The notes beneath the pieces are model-generated. The model was not told the origin of the DNA and did no database searches. It saw only the letters and a list, made by a program, of their open reading frames with translations. Position numbers and translations under genes: made by a program. Shown here piece by piece: positions 1 to 9,119 of a DNA stretch of 64,000 nucleotides; position 1 is the first letter of the stretch; the number at the start of each line of letters is the position of its first letter. Source of the DNA: Tenggerimyces sp963762635. GTDB lineage: Bacteria; Actinomycetota; Actinomycetes; Propionibacteriales; Actinopolymorphaceae. The stretch is taken from NCBI GenBank assembly GCA_963762635.1, contig CAVXLQ010000013.1, positions 310,001-374,000 on the forward strand. The letters run 5' to 3'.

Positions 1-34
1 CTTGATGGCCGGAATCGTTCTTAGCGTCGTCGGT

Positions 35-973
35 ATGACCATATTGATCACGGGCGCCACGGGTAACGTCGGGCGTCCGCTCGTCTCGCAGCTGCTGTCC
101 GCCGGCCATCGCGTCCGCGCGCTCACCCGCGACCCCGCGCGTGCTGGTTTGCCCGCTGGCGTCGAGGTCGTCGCGGGAGACCTCGCCGACACCGCCAGCC
201 TCGCGGCCGCCTTCTCCGGTGTGACCGCTGTGCACCTGATCGGTTTCGGCTCGGACTACGTACCACTGGCGAACAGCGCGGAGATCGTCGCGCTCGCCGA
301 GAAGTCGGGCGTGCGGTCGGCCACGTTGCTGCGTGGCGATGTGGAGAAGGGGCCGATGGAGCTCGCGCTGGAGGCGAGCTCGCTGGTGTGGACGTTCCTG
401 TCGCCGGTCGAGTTCATGTCGAACACGCTGGGTTGGGCGGAGTCGATCAAGTCCGAAGGCGTGGTCCGCGAGGGCTTCGCCACCATGAAGAGCGCCATGG
501 TGCACGACGCCGACATCGCATCCGTCGCCGCGACGGCGTTGACGAGCAAGGGGCACGACGGGCGGGACTACTTCCTGACGGGTCCCGAGGCGCTGACCAT
601 GCCGGAGCGCGTTGCGGTGTTGGCGACCGGGCTCGGGCGGCCGATCGCGTTCGTCGAGCTCACCCAGGACGAGGTCATCGCGGGCTGGAAGGCCGCGGGC
701 TTCTCCGAGTCCGACCTGGAGTTCTTCCTGATGATGCGGACGAACCCGCCGGAGGCCGGCTATACCGTGCTCCCCACCGTGGAGCAGGTGACCGGCCGCC
801 CGGCGAGAACGTTCGCCCAATGGGTGAAGGAGAACGCGGCCTCCTTCACCAGCAGACGTCCAGGCATCCGCCCGTCTGGTGATCATGACGGTGATCATGA
901 CGGTGATCATGACGGTGATCATGACGGTGATCATGAAGGCAAAACGGCGTATATAGCCGTTCCGGCTTCATGA
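35..973 (+). CDS. NmrA-like NAD(P)-binding reductase
   Basis: Short-chain-type NAD(P)-binding protein of the NmrA/quinone-reductase-like atypical SDR group. The N-terminus MTILITGATGNVG carries the glycine-rich Rossmann motif (GATGNVG, about residues 6-12). I start at ATG 35, because the reading frame upstream only adds residues before a Rossmann strand that normally opens the protein; no clear ribosome site is visible. The catalytic-like domain ends near ARTFAQWVKENAASF. The last 25-30 residues (repeated D-H-D-G) are translated from a 12-bp tandem repeat and are not part of the family. Substrate unknown. It converges on the sugar transporter operon. Confidence 0.85.
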   Translation: MTILITGATGNVGRPLVSQLLSAGHRVRALTRDPARAGLPAGVEVVAGDLADTASLAAAFSGVTAVHLIGFGSDYVPLANSAEIVALAEKSGVRSATLLRGDVEKGPMELALEASSLVWTFLSPVEFMSNTLGWAESIKSEGVVREGFATMKSAMVHDADIASVAATALTSKGHDGRDYFLTGPEALTMPERVAVLATGLGRPIAFVELTQDEVIAGWKAAGFSESDLEFFLMMRTNPPEAGYTVLPTVEQVTGRPARTFAQWVKENAASFTSRRPGIRPSGDHDGDHDGDHDGDHDGDHEGKTAYIAVPAS

Positions 974-990
974 TCACGATCATGATCACC
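878..990. repeat. 12-bp tandem repeat with central hairpin (copy 1)
   Basis: Four exact units GGTGATCATGAC plus a fifth ending in AAG run from 878 to 938. A core with ACGGC/GCCGT arms around GTATATA follows at 944-960. The arm CTTCATGATCA (966-976) pairs with TGATCATGAAG (928-938), and a further half unit lies at 979-990. The whole element can fold as a long hairpin. It lies between convergent genes and supplies the stop codon of the upstream gene. A related copy lies at 54847-54947. Confidence 0.9.
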
Positions 991-1005
991 CGTTTCGCGC
1001 GGTGG

Positions 1006-2271
1006 CTAGGGCTTGATGGCGTCGTTGCCGGCCTTCTCGGCCTCGGCGAGGCCTTCGGCCACGGGCTTGCGGCCGAGGAAGACCTCCTTGAGGATCGGCT
1101 CGACTGCGGTGGCGCCGGCGTTGGCGCGCGGGCCGATGGGGGCGGGGATGGTCTTGCCGGACGCCGCGTCGACGAACGGTTTCACGTCGACGTCCTGCTT
1201 CGCCCAGTAGTCCACGAAGCCCTGTTGCGCGGCCGTCACGCCCGGGAACGCGTACCCGCCCTCAGCGATGGCCTTCTGTCCCTCGGCCGAACCCATCCAC
1301 TCGAGCACCTTCACGGTCTCGTCGACGTGCTTGGTCTTCGCCGACGCGACAGCCGCGACGCCGTGGACGACCGACACCCGGCCGGCTGGACCCTGCAGCA
1401 TCGGCGCGATGCCCCACTCGAACTGAGCGCCCTCCTGGATGTTCTTCAGGTTGTACGGCCCCGACTGGAACAGCGCCATCTTCCCCTGGATGAACAGGTC
1501 GCGGACCTTGTCGCCGTTCTCATTGGTGTCCGCAGCGGACGGCGCCACGTGATACTTGTTGATCAGGTCGACGATGTACTGGATCGCCTTGGCGTTCTCG
1601 GGGGTGTTGAACGCATAGGCGTCGCCGTTCTGCCAGACCCCGCCGTTCGATCCGACGAAGTCCCAGTAGATCGACTGCCCGTCGTACGAAGCGTTGAAGG
1701 CGAACTGGGAGCCCTTCGTGAGCTTCTGCGCCGCCGGGAGGAACGTGTCGGCCGCCCCACCCTCCGGCGACCACTTCAGCGTCGCGGGGTCGACACCGGC
1801 CTTCGAGACCAGATCCTTGTTGTAGAACAGGGCAATCGAGTCCCACAGCTGCGGTACGCCCCACAGCACACCGTCGCGCGTATAGAGGTCGACGACCGAC
1901 TTCTGCCAGTCCGCCTTCTGGTCACCGAGCTTCTCGTCGATGTTCAGCAGGCTCTTGTTGTCGGCGTAGATGCCGAAGTTCGACGTGTTGGTCCAGAAGA
2001 TGTCCGACACGTTCCCGCTACCCACGTCGGCGGTGAGCTTCGTCCAGTAGTCGGCCCACGGGATCAGCTCGATCTTCACGTCGATGTCGGTGTTCTTCTT
2101 CTCGAACTCGGCGAACGACTGCTCGTACGCCTTCGCGACCTGGTCGTCCCAGAGCCGGAACGTCACCTGGGTCTTGCCCCCGGCCTCGGGCGAGCCCCCG
2201 TCGTCTCCGCCCACGGCGCAACCGGCCAGAGCCAGCGCCAGTACCGCGACGGACATTGCTACGCGCCGCAT
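1006..2271 (-). CDS. ABC transporter sugar-binding lipoprotein
   Basis: Extracellular solute-binding protein (family 1, MalE/UgpB-like), 421 residues. It has a lipoprotein signal: MRRVAMSVAVLALALAGC places the lipid-modified cysteine at about residue 18 in an LAGC lipobox, so it should be anchored outside the membrane. A GG/D-rich linker follows, then the mature binding protein (VTFRLWDDQVAKAYEQSF). It is the last gene of a three-gene minus-strand operon, 15 bases downstream of the second permease. An AAGGG-type ribosome site precedes the ATG. The ligand is probably a carbohydrate; the exact sugar cannot be told. No ATPase gene is adjacent, as is common for actinobacterial importers that share an MsiK-type ATPase. 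Confidence 0.93.
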   Translation of the reverse strand: MRRVAMSVAVLALALAGCAVGGDDGGSPEAGGKTQVTFRLWDDQVAKAYEQSFAEFEKKNTDIDVKIELIPWADYWTKLTADVGSGNVSDIFWTNTSNFGIYADNKSLLNIDEKLGDQKADWQKSVVDLYTRDGVLWGVPQLWDSIALFYNKDLVSKAGVDPATLKWSPEGGAADTFLPAAQKLTKGSQFAFNASYDGQSIYWDFVGSNGGVWQNGDAYAFNTPENAKAIQYIVDLINKYHVAPSAADTNENGDKVRDLFIQGKMALFQSGPYNLKNIQEGAQFEWGIAPMLQGPAGRVSVVHGVAAVASAKTKHVDETVKVLEWMGSAEGQKAIAEGGYAFPGVTAAQQGFVDYWAKQDVDVKPFVDAASGKTIPAPIGPRANAGATAVEPILKEVFLGRKPVAEGLAEAEKAGNDAIKP

Positions 2272-2286
2272 GGTCCTACCCTTCGA

Positions 2287-3111
2287 CTACTTCAAACCAG
2301 TAAGTGAGATCGAGCGAACGACGTGTCGTTGGAACACCAAGAAGAGTACGACCAATGGCGCCATTGCCACCGTCGTCGCCGCCATCACGAGCGTCCAGTT
2401 CCCGTTGTACTGGGACTGCAGGCTCGCCGTTGCCACCGTCAGCACCCGCCACTTGTCGGACGAGGTGATGATCAGCGGCCACAGGAAGTTGTTCCAGTGC
2501 GTGACGATCGTGATGATCGTCAACGTGGCCAGGATCGGCCGGCTCATAGGCACGATGACGTGCCGCAGAATCCGCAACGTCCCCGCGCCGTCCAGCCTTG
2601 CCGCGCTGATCAGATCCTCGGGGATGCCGCGGAAGTACTCGCGGAGCAGGAAGATCGCGTACGGCGACCCGAGCAGCGTCGGCAGCACGATGCCCCAGAA
2701 CGTGTCCCGCAGGCCGACCTGGCTGAACATCGTGTAGAGCGGAATCAGCGTCACGACCTGCGGAACCATCAACGTGGCAAGGTAGATCCAGAACAGCGCC
2801 TCGCGCCCGGGGAAGCGCACGCGGGCGAACGCGTACGCCGCGAGCACCGAGCAGACGAGCTGCCCGACCAGGATCACGACGACGACCTGGATGGTGATCG
2901 CGAGCGGCGGGATGAAGTCGTACCGACCGCTGAAAAGCGCTGCGTAGTTGGTGAAGGTGACCGGATCGGGCGGCGTCAGCGTGGGCTCACGGGCGAACTG
3001 CTGCGGGCTCTTGAGCGACGTACCGAAGCTGAGCACGTACGGGCCCAGCGTGATCAGCGCGCCGACGATCAGCAGCGCGTACGTCCCGAGGTTCGCGAGG
3101 AGTCTTCTCAT
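2287..3111 (-). CDS. Sugar ABC transporter permease (MalG-like)
   Basis: Inner-membrane permease of the carbohydrate ABC family, 274 residues starting MRRLLANLGTYALL. It has about six hydrophobic segments and the EAA-type loop (about residues 185-205; EDLISAARLDGAGTLRILR), which contacts the ATPase. The open frame extends upstream in antisense to the preceding gene; the start at 3111 is chosen because its ATG overlaps the stop of the first permease (ATGA), implying translational coupling. It forms the heteromeric channel with the gene at 3108-4034. Confidence 0.92.
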   Translation of the reverse strand: MRRLLANLGTYALLIVGALITLGPYVLSFGTSLKSPQQFAREPTLTPPDPVTFTNYAALFSGRYDFIPPLAITIQVVVVILVGQLVCSVLAAYAFARVRFPGREALFWIYLATLMVPQVVTLIPLYTMFSQVGLRDTFWGIVLPTLLGSPYAIFLLREYFRGIPEDLISAARLDGAGTLRILRHVIVPMSRPILATLTIITIVTHWNNFLWPLIITSSDKWRVLTVATASLQSQYNGNWTLVMAATTVAMAPLVVLFLVFQRHVVRSISLTGLK

Positions 3112-4034
3112 GACAGGTCGTAGGTGATCCGTCGGCGGAAGTAGATCTGCTGCGCGAGCGTGACGGCGACGAGCACGACGAACAGCACGACGGCGATCGC
3201 CGCGGCGCGGCCGAGCCGGTAGGACTCGAAGGCCTCGTGGTAGATGCGCGACGCGATCACGTCGGTCCGGCCGGCGGGGCCTCCGCCGGTCATCGCGTAC
3301 ACGGTGTCGAAGACCTGGAAGCTCGAGATGATGCCGGTCACCAGCACGAAGAACGTGGTGGGCCGCAGCAGCGGCAACGTGATGCGCCAGAACGTCTGCC
3401 AGCCGTCCGCGCCGTCGATGCGCGCGGCCTCGTACAGCTGCGGCGGGATCGCGTTCAGGCCGGCGAGGAAGAACAGCGTCACGTACCCGACCTGCGACCA
3501 GATCGTCACGGTCGCGACGGCCGGCAGGGCGAGCGTGGTCGAGGAGAGCCACTCGACTCGCTGGCCGAGCAGCGCGTTGAGGGCGCCATCGGACGGGTCG
3601 AACACCCAGCGCCAGACGACGCCGAGCGCGAGTGGGGCGGAGATCCACGGGATCACGTAGATGACGCGGAAGAAGTTGGAGCCGGGGAGCCGCCGGTTGA
3701 CCAGGAGCGCGGTGACGAGGCCGAGGAGCGTCTGGACGGGGATGACGATGAGGACGAAGAACAGGGTGACGAGGAACGAGTTGCCGACCTGCTTGTCGCC
3801 GAGGATCTGGAGGTAGTTGTCGAGGCCGACCCACCTCGCCGGGCTGACGAGGTCCCAACTCTGCAGGCTGATGGAGAGGACGACGAAGACGGGGAAGACG
3901 AGGAACAGGCCGACGCCGAGCAGGCTGGGCGCGAGGAGCGCGTACCCCGTCGCTGCTTCCCGGCGTGCCAACCGGGACCGTCTCTTCGGCGGCGTGGCGC
4001 GACCGCGCACGCGCTCGCTCGTCAGTGCCGCCAC
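3108..4034 (-). CDS. Sugar ABC transporter permease (MalF/UgpA-like)
   Basis: First gene of the importer operon, about 308 residues. A basic N-terminus (RVRGRATPPKRRSRLARR) is followed by six predicted membrane segments. The EAA loop reads LYEAARIDGADGWQTFWRI, the typical ATPase-coupling motif. I prefer GTG at 4034, which sits four bases after AGGGG; a TTG at 4037 would be too close to it. It overlaps the next permease by four bases. Binding protein and second permease follow; no ATPase gene is present. Confidence 0.9.
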   Translation of the reverse strand: MAALTSERVRGRATPPKRRSRLARREAATGYALLAPSLLGVGLFLVFPVFVVLSISLQSWDLVSPARWVGLDNYLQILGDKQVGNSFLVTLFFVLIVIPVQTLLGLVTALLVNRRLPGSNFFRVIYVIPWISAPLALGVVWRWVFDPSDGALNALLGQRVEWLSSTTLALPAVATVTIWSQVGYVTLFFLAGLNAIPPQLYEAARIDGADGWQTFWRITLPLLRPTTFFVLVTGIISSFQVFDTVYAMTGGGPAGRTDVIASRIYHEAFESYRLGRAAAIAVVLFVVLVAVTLAQQIYFRRRITYDLS

Positions 4035-4316
4035 CAAACCCCTATGCCACTAGGAGGAGCCGAACCTGAAGCATCCTATGCGCGATCATGGTCGCAAGGG
4101 CGAGGCGCAGCGCGTCCTCTGGGATAGGACCTTGGCGAGCGCGAGGTGGCGAAGGACGTCGAGAGCTTCCGCTCGATGAGCTCGGGGTCCGCCGCCTCGA
4201 CACCGATCAGTCTGTCGACCAAGGCGGTGTCGGGACTCCTTCTCGCCGCACCTCGATCGATGCCGAGTGGTCGACAACCACGGTCGTCACCTGCCGGATC
4301 CGCTCGGCTGCACCCA
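4035..4316. other. Gap upstream of importer operon, possible coding debris
   Basis: No intact gene. On the minus strand three short frames read in series as plausible amphipathic peptide (RIRQVTTVVVDHSASIEV, then DRLIGVEAADPELIER, then EALDVLRHLALAKVL, then DALRLALATMIAHRM). This could be the remains of a small gene broken by indels, perhaps a regulator of the transporter, but I do not recognise the family. The importer promoter should lie at its left end. Confidence 0.3.
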
Positions 4317-5564
4317 CTAGGCGACGGCTGCCTCGGGTTCGCGGCGGGCGAAGTCGGGGGCGTGTTCGGGGCGGAGGCCGATGGCGACGGCGTACGCGGG
4401 GATGCCTTGCAGGCTTGGGAAACGCTGGAGCAGCCGGATCGGTGCGGGGAGCTTGGCCGCGTCGGTCACGGACACCTCGCCGGTCGTCACGCGGCGGAGG
4501 AACTGCTTGTGGATGAACGCCTGGGCGCTCTGGACGACGGCGGCCGGCCACATCCGGCGCGCCTGGACCTTCGCGAGGTCCTCACGGCTCAGCGTTCCCG
4601 CGAGGAGCGGCGAGGCCAACAGCCGCGCGGTGGCGACGGCGTCCTGGATCGCGAGGTTGATGCCGACGCCGCCGACCGGCGACATCGCGTGGGCGGCGTC
4701 GCCGATGCAGAGCACGCCGTCGTCGTACCAACGCCGGAGCCGGTCGATCTCGACCGTCAGCAGCTTGACGTCGTCCCAGCTGCGCAGCGCGTCGACCCGG
4801 TCGGACAGCCACGGGAACTGCTCGACGATCTCGGTCCGGAACGCCGCGACCGACCGCGAGCGCAGAGAGGCGTCGGTGCCCTTCGGGATGATCGTTCCGA
4901 CCTGGAAGAACGCGCCCTGGTCGATGAGGACGAACATCTTGCCGCCCGACACGCGCCCGCCGGCGCCGGACGGGTCGCCCTCGTGGCGCGGCAGCCGGAA
5001 CCACCAGACGTCCACCGGGACGCCGTACGACCGCACCCGCAGCCGTGTCCGGTCGCGAACGACGGACGAGCGGCCGTCGCAGCCCACGACCAGGTCGGCG
5101 TACAGATGTCCCGCGGAGCCGTCGGGGTTCCGGTAGTCGACGCCGATCACCTTGCGGTCGCGTTCGATGAGGCCGGTGACCTCGGTGTTCATCCGCAGCG
5201 AGAACGTGGGCTCGGCTCGGGCCGCGTCGGCGAGCAGGTCGAGGAAGTCCCACTGCGGAACGAGGGCGATGTGCTGATGCCGTCCCGGCAGCCGGCGCAG
5301 ATCGCCGATCGGCTGGACGCCCTGGTCGAGTGCCAGGTAGACCTGCTCGACCTTGCGATGCGGGACCCGTTCGAACGCCGGCCCGAGCCCGAGCTCGTCC
5401 AGCAACGTCAGCGTCGACGCGTGCACGGTGTCGCCGCGGAAGTCGCGGAGGAAGTCGCCGTGCTTCTCCAGGACGGTGACCTCGACGCCGGCGCGGGCGA
5501 GCAACAGCCCGAGCATCATCCCGGCAGGTCCGCCACCGACAACGCAGCACGTGGTCTTGGACAT
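4317..5564 (-). CDS. FAD-dependent monooxygenase / oxidoreductase
   Basis: Flavoprotein of the PHBH/UbiH-like FAD-binding-3 family, 415 residues. Three FAD motifs are present: the dinucleotide fold VVGGGPAGMMLGLLLARAG (about residues 8-26), the DG motif VGCDGRSSVVRDRTRLR (about 165-180) and the GD motif GDAAHAMSPVGGVGINLA (about 290-310). It likely hydroxylates or oxidises an aromatic or polyketide-like substrate using NAD(P)H and oxygen. A good ribosome site (GGGAGGG) precedes the ATG. It is monocistronic, divergent from purL across about 150 bases. Substrate unknown. Confidence 0.92.
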   Translation of the reverse strand: MSKTTCCVVGGGPAGMMLGLLLARAGVEVTVLEKHGDFLRDFRGDTVHASTLTLLDELGLGPAFERVPHRKVEQVYLALDQGVQPIGDLRRLPGRHQHIALVPQWDFLDLLADAARAEPTFSLRMNTEVTGLIERDRKVIGVDYRNPDGSAGHLYADLVVGCDGRSSVVRDRTRLRVRSYGVPVDVWWFRLPRHEGDPSGAGGRVSGGKMFVLIDQGAFFQVGTIIPKGTDASLRSRSVAAFRTEIVEQFPWLSDRVDALRSWDDVKLLTVEIDRLRRWYDDGVLCIGDAAHAMSPVGGVGINLAIQDAVATARLLASPLLAGTLSREDLAKVQARRMWPAAVVQSAQAFIHKQFLRRVTTGEVSVTDAAKLPAPIRLLQRFPSLQGIPAYAVAIGLRPEHAPDFARREPEAAVA

Positions 5565-5711
5565 GGCACCCTCCCACGAATCTCACCATGAGGTGAATAA
5601 GTCCAGGATCTGCGCCAACCGCCCGAGGGTCAAGGTCGTAGCGGGTGGCGTAGCTCACGTAGGACATGCCCACTCGGCGGACGTTTACGACTCATCTCGT
5701 AGCGTGTAGGT

Positions 5712-7982
5712 GTGAGCGTCGACACGGTCAAGCACGCGGCCACCAGTCCCGAGATCGAGCAGCCTTACGCCGAGCTGGGTCTCAAACGGGACGAGTACGA
5801 GCGGATCCACGAGATCCTCGGCCGCCGGCCGACGAGCTGCGAGCTCGCGATGTACTCGGTGATGTGGAGCGAGCACTGCTCGTACAAGAGCAGCAAGGTC
5901 CACCTGCGGAAGTTCGGCGACCTGCCGACCGAGACGCCGATCGGCAAGCTGCTGGCCGGCATCGGTGAGCAGGCCGGCGTGGTCGACATCGGCCAGGGGT
6001 ACGCGGTCACGTTCAAGGTCGAGTCGCACAACCACCCGAGCTACGTCGAGCCCTACCAGGGCGCGGCGACCGGCGTCGGCGGCATCGTGCGCGACATCCT
6101 CGCGATGGGCGCGCGCCCTGTCGCGGTCATGGACAGCCTCCGCTTCGGGCCGGCCGACGCACCGGACACCCACCGGGTGCTGCCGGGCGTCGTCGCGGGC
6201 GTCGGCGGGTACGGCAACTGCCTCGGGCTGCCGAACATCGGAGGCGAGGTCGTTTTCGACCCCTCGTACGTCGGCAACCCGCTCGTCAACGCGCTCTGCG
6301 TCGGTGTGCTCCGGCACGAGGAGCTCCATCTCGCGAAGGCTTCCGGCGTCGGCAACCAGGTGATCTTGTACGGCGCCAAGACCGGCGGTGACGGGATCGG
6401 TGGCGTCTCGGTGCTCGCGAGCGAGACGTTCACGGTGTCCGCTGAGGGGGCGAACGGGCCGGCGAAGCGGCCGAGCGTGCAGGTCGGCGACCCGTTCATG
6501 GAGAAGCTGCTGATCGAGTGCACGCTCGAGCTCTTCGCTCAGGAGCTCGTGGTCGGGATCCAGGACCTCGGTGGCGCCGGGCTGTCGTGCGCGACGTCGG
6601 AGCTGGCTTCGGCCGGTGAGGGCGGCATGCACGTGTGGCTTGATCGCGTCCCGTTGCGGGACTCCTCGCTGGCTCCGGAGGAGATCCTGATGAGCGAGTC
6701 GCAGGAACGCATGATGGCGGTCGTCGAGCCTGGGGACGTCGAGAAGTTCCTTGCCACGTGCGCCAAATGGGACGTGCCAGCGACGGTCATCGGCGAGGTC
6801 GACGACTCCGGACGGCTCACGGTCGAGTGGCACGGCGACGTGGTGGTCGAGGTTCCGCCGCGGACCGTCGCGCATGAGGGACCGGTGTACGAACGCCCGT
6901 TCGCCCGTCCTGCTTGGCAAGACGCGCTCCAGGACGACGTCGCCGACGGGCTCGCGCGGCCGGCGTCAGGCGACGAGCTGCGCGCGACCGTCCTGCGCAT
7001 GGCCGCGTCGCCCAACCTGTGCGACCGGTCGTGGGTCACCGACCAGTACGACCGCTACATCCTGGGCAACACCGTCCTCGCGCAGCCGGAGGACGCCGGC
7101 ATGATCCGCGTCGACGAGGAGAGCGGGCTCGGGGTCGCGGTGGCGACGGACTGCAACGGGCGCTACACGAAGCTCGACCCGTACACCGGCGCGCAGCTCG
7201 CGCTCGCCGAGTCGTACCGCAACATCGGGGTCAGCGGCGCCCGCCCGTTGGGGGTCACCGACTGCCTCAACTTCGGCTCGCCCGAGGACCCCGATGTGAT
7301 GTGGCAGTTCGCCGAGGCGATCCGCGGCCTCTCCGACGGCTGCCGCGCGCTGGGACTGCCGGTGACCGGCGGCAACGTGTCGTTCTACAACCAGACCGGC
7401 GAGCAGGCGATCCTGCCGACGCCGGTCGTCGGTGTGCTCGGCGTGATCGAGAACGTCGCGCGCCGTACGCCGTCGGGCTGGCGGTCGCCGGGCGACGGGG
7501 TGTTCCTGGTGGGTTCGACGGCCGCGGAGTTGAACGGCTCGGAGTGGGCGCACGTCGTCCACGGGCACCTGGGCGGGATGCCGCCTTCGGTGGACTTCAA
7601 GGCCGAACGGGCGTTGGCCGAGCTCTTCCACCGAGCGTCGCGAGACGGCCTGGTGTCGGCCGCGCATGATCTGTCCGACGGCGGGCTCGCGCAGGCTCTG
7701 CTCGAGGGGTCGCTGCGGTACGGCTACGGCGTCCACGTCGAGCTGGTGGGCGACGCGTTCGTCGCGCTGTTCTCGGAGTCGGCGGGACGCGCGGTCGTGA
7801 CGGTGCCGGGGGAGAACGACGTCGAGTTCATCGAGCTGTGCGAGCACCTGCACGTTCCGTACCAGGAGATCGGCAAGGTCGGCGCCGAGGGCTCCGACTT
7901 CGTCGTCGACGACCAGTTCGCGATCTCCCTGGCCGAGCTGCGTTCCGCCTGGACCTCGACGCTGCCCGCGCTGTTCGAGTAG
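5712..7982 (+). CDS. purL: Phosphoribosylformylglycinamidine synthase II
   Basis: Small-type PurL, 756 residues, the ATP-dependent FGAM synthase subunit of de novo purine synthesis; it partners PurS and PurQ, which are not in this window. Recognisable blocks are MWSEHCSYKSSKVHLRKF (about residues 49-66), the KVESHNHPS segment (about 102-110), FDPSYVGNPLVNALCVG and GGNVSFYNQTG (about 554-564). The start is GTG at 5712. Length is as expected for the family. Nothing odd is seen in the frame. Confidence 0.98.
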   Translation: MSVDTVKHAATSPEIEQPYAELGLKRDEYERIHEILGRRPTSCELAMYSVMWSEHCSYKSSKVHLRKFGDLPTETPIGKLLAGIGEQAGVVDIGQGYAVTFKVESHNHPSYVEPYQGAATGVGGIVRDILAMGARPVAVMDSLRFGPADAPDTHRVLPGVVAGVGGYGNCLGLPNIGGEVVFDPSYVGNPLVNALCVGVLRHEELHLAKASGVGNQVILYGAKTGGDGIGGVSVLASETFTVSAEGANGPAKRPSVQVGDPFMEKLLIECTLELFAQELVVGIQDLGGAGLSCATSELASAGEGGMHVWLDRVPLRDSSLAPEEILMSESQERMMAVVEPGDVEKFLATCAKWDVPATVIGEVDDSGRLTVEWHGDVVVEVPPRTVAHEGPVYERPFARPAWQDALQDDVADGLARPASGDELRATVLRMAASPNLCDRSWVTDQYDRYILGNTVLAQPEDAGMIRVDEESGLGVAVATDCNGRYTKLDPYTGAQLALAESYRNIGVSGARPLGVTDCLNFGSPEDPDVMWQFAEAIRGLSDGCRALGLPVTGGNVSFYNQTGEQAILPTPVVGVLGVIENVARRTPSGWRSPGDGVFLVGSTAAELNGSEWAHVVHGHLGGMPPSVDFKAERALAELFHRASRDGLVSAAHDLSDGGLAQALLEGSLRYGYGVHVELVGDAFVALFSESAGRAVVTVPGENDVEFIELCEHLHVPYQEIGKVGAEGSDFVVDDQFAISLAELRSAWTSTLPALFE

Positions 7983-7987
7983 CCCGG

Positions 7988-9109
7988 TCAGAACGTCGTC
8001 GTCAGGTCCTGGGTCTGGCCGGTCTCGGCGGCGCGGTACGCCGACTCGATGATGTCGATCACGTGCCGCGCGTGCTCGGCGGTCACGATCGACGGGGTGC
8101 CGTCGTAGACCCAGTCGACGAGTTGCATGACGTCCTCGTAGACGTGCTGCTCCTCGATATCGCGGTGCGCGCCGGTCACGTGCGGCAGCAGGGCCTGGTT
8201 GCCGAGCCCGCGGGCGTGCTGCTCCGACGGGTTGCGGCCGGGGAAGTCGAACGGTTCGCCGTTCAGCAGCAGGCCGTTGAGCGTGCCCTTCGTTCCGTAG
8301 AAGGCGCCGCCCATGCCGCCGGTCATCCCGCCGGCGGCGGTGCCCGTCGCGACGCAGAACAGGTTGTCGCCGAAGTCGATCAGCACCGCGGTGTTGTCGT
8401 CGGCGTCGGTCTCCACGTCGCGGCCGCCGAACGAGCGCACCGGGACGCGGACGCCCGACATCGCCGTCACGCGCCGCGCCGGGCCGAGGATGCCGGTGAC
8501 CGTGTGCAGCGAGTACACCGTCATGTCGTACATCGGGCCGCCGCCCGGCTTGCGGAAGTACCACGACGGGTCGATGTTCGACAGCACGTCGTCGCCGCCG
8601 CGGACCGACTCGTCCTCGTGGTACGTGCCGAACGCCGCACCGCAGCTCACCCAGGACAGCGTCCCGATCGCGCCCTCGGCGATCAGCTCACGCGTCCGAA
8701 CGTGGTGCGGCCGCAGCATCTCACCCGGCGAGGCCACGATCCGCAGGTCGTTCACCGCCGCGAGGTCGATCAGCTCGGTCGCCTCGGCAACCGTCACCGT
8801 CATCGTCTTGTTGAAGTGAACGTGCTTGCCCGCCTGCAAGGCCAACTTGCCTTGCTCGTAGTGCAATCCGATCGGGGAAGCGATCGTGACGGCGTCGACG
8901 TCGCCCCGGGCGAGCAGGTCCTCGTACTCGGTGAAACCCTGCTCCACCCCGAACTTCTCGGCCGCGGCGTCCGCCCGGCCGGGCACCGGGTCACAGACCG
9001 CGGCGAGCCTCACCCGATCCGCAAGGTCGGGTTGACACAGGTGCGGAAGGATCCCTCGCACCGAGATGCTGCCCGCTCCGACAACGCCCATCCGTACCGC
9101 AGCTGCCAT
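7988..9109 (-). CDS. Gfo/Idh/MocA family oxidoreductase
   Basis: NAD(P)-dependent dehydrogenase, 373 residues. The N-terminal Rossmann motif is MGVVGAGSISVRGILPHL. The family's EKP-type motif is replaced by HVHFNKTMTVTVAEA: the usual lysine is at K in NKT, with N in place of E. The C-terminal sandwich domain includes GGPMYDMTVYSLH, matching the GG..D.G.H. motif of sugar dehydrogenases. It probably oxidises a sugar or inositol derivative. It converges on purL with five bases between the stops. Other sugar genes (importer, FGGY kinase) are nearby but not co-transcribed. Confidence 0.92.
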   Translation of the reverse strand: MAAAVRMGVVGAGSISVRGILPHLCQPDLADRVRLAAVCDPVPGRADAAAEKFGVEQGFTEYEDLLARGDVDAVTIASPIGLHYEQGKLALQAGKHVHFNKTMTVTVAEATELIDLAAVNDLRIVASPGEMLRPHHVRTRELIAEGAIGTLSWVSCGAAFGTYHEDESVRGGDDVLSNIDPSWYFRKPGGGPMYDMTVYSLHTVTGILGPARRVTAMSGVRVPVRSFGGRDVETDADDNTAVLIDFGDNLFCVATGTAAGGMTGGMGGAFYGTKGTLNGLLLNGEPFDFPGRNPSEQHARGLGNQALLPHVTGAHRDIEEQHVYEDVMQLVDWVYDGTPSIVTAEHARHVIDIIESAYRAAETGQTQDLTTTF

Positions 9110-9119
9110 GTCGGTAAGG

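Noticed and set aside
878..990. CRISPR-like array
   Set aside because: Units are 12 bp, directly contiguous, without unique spacers, and no cas gene is present.
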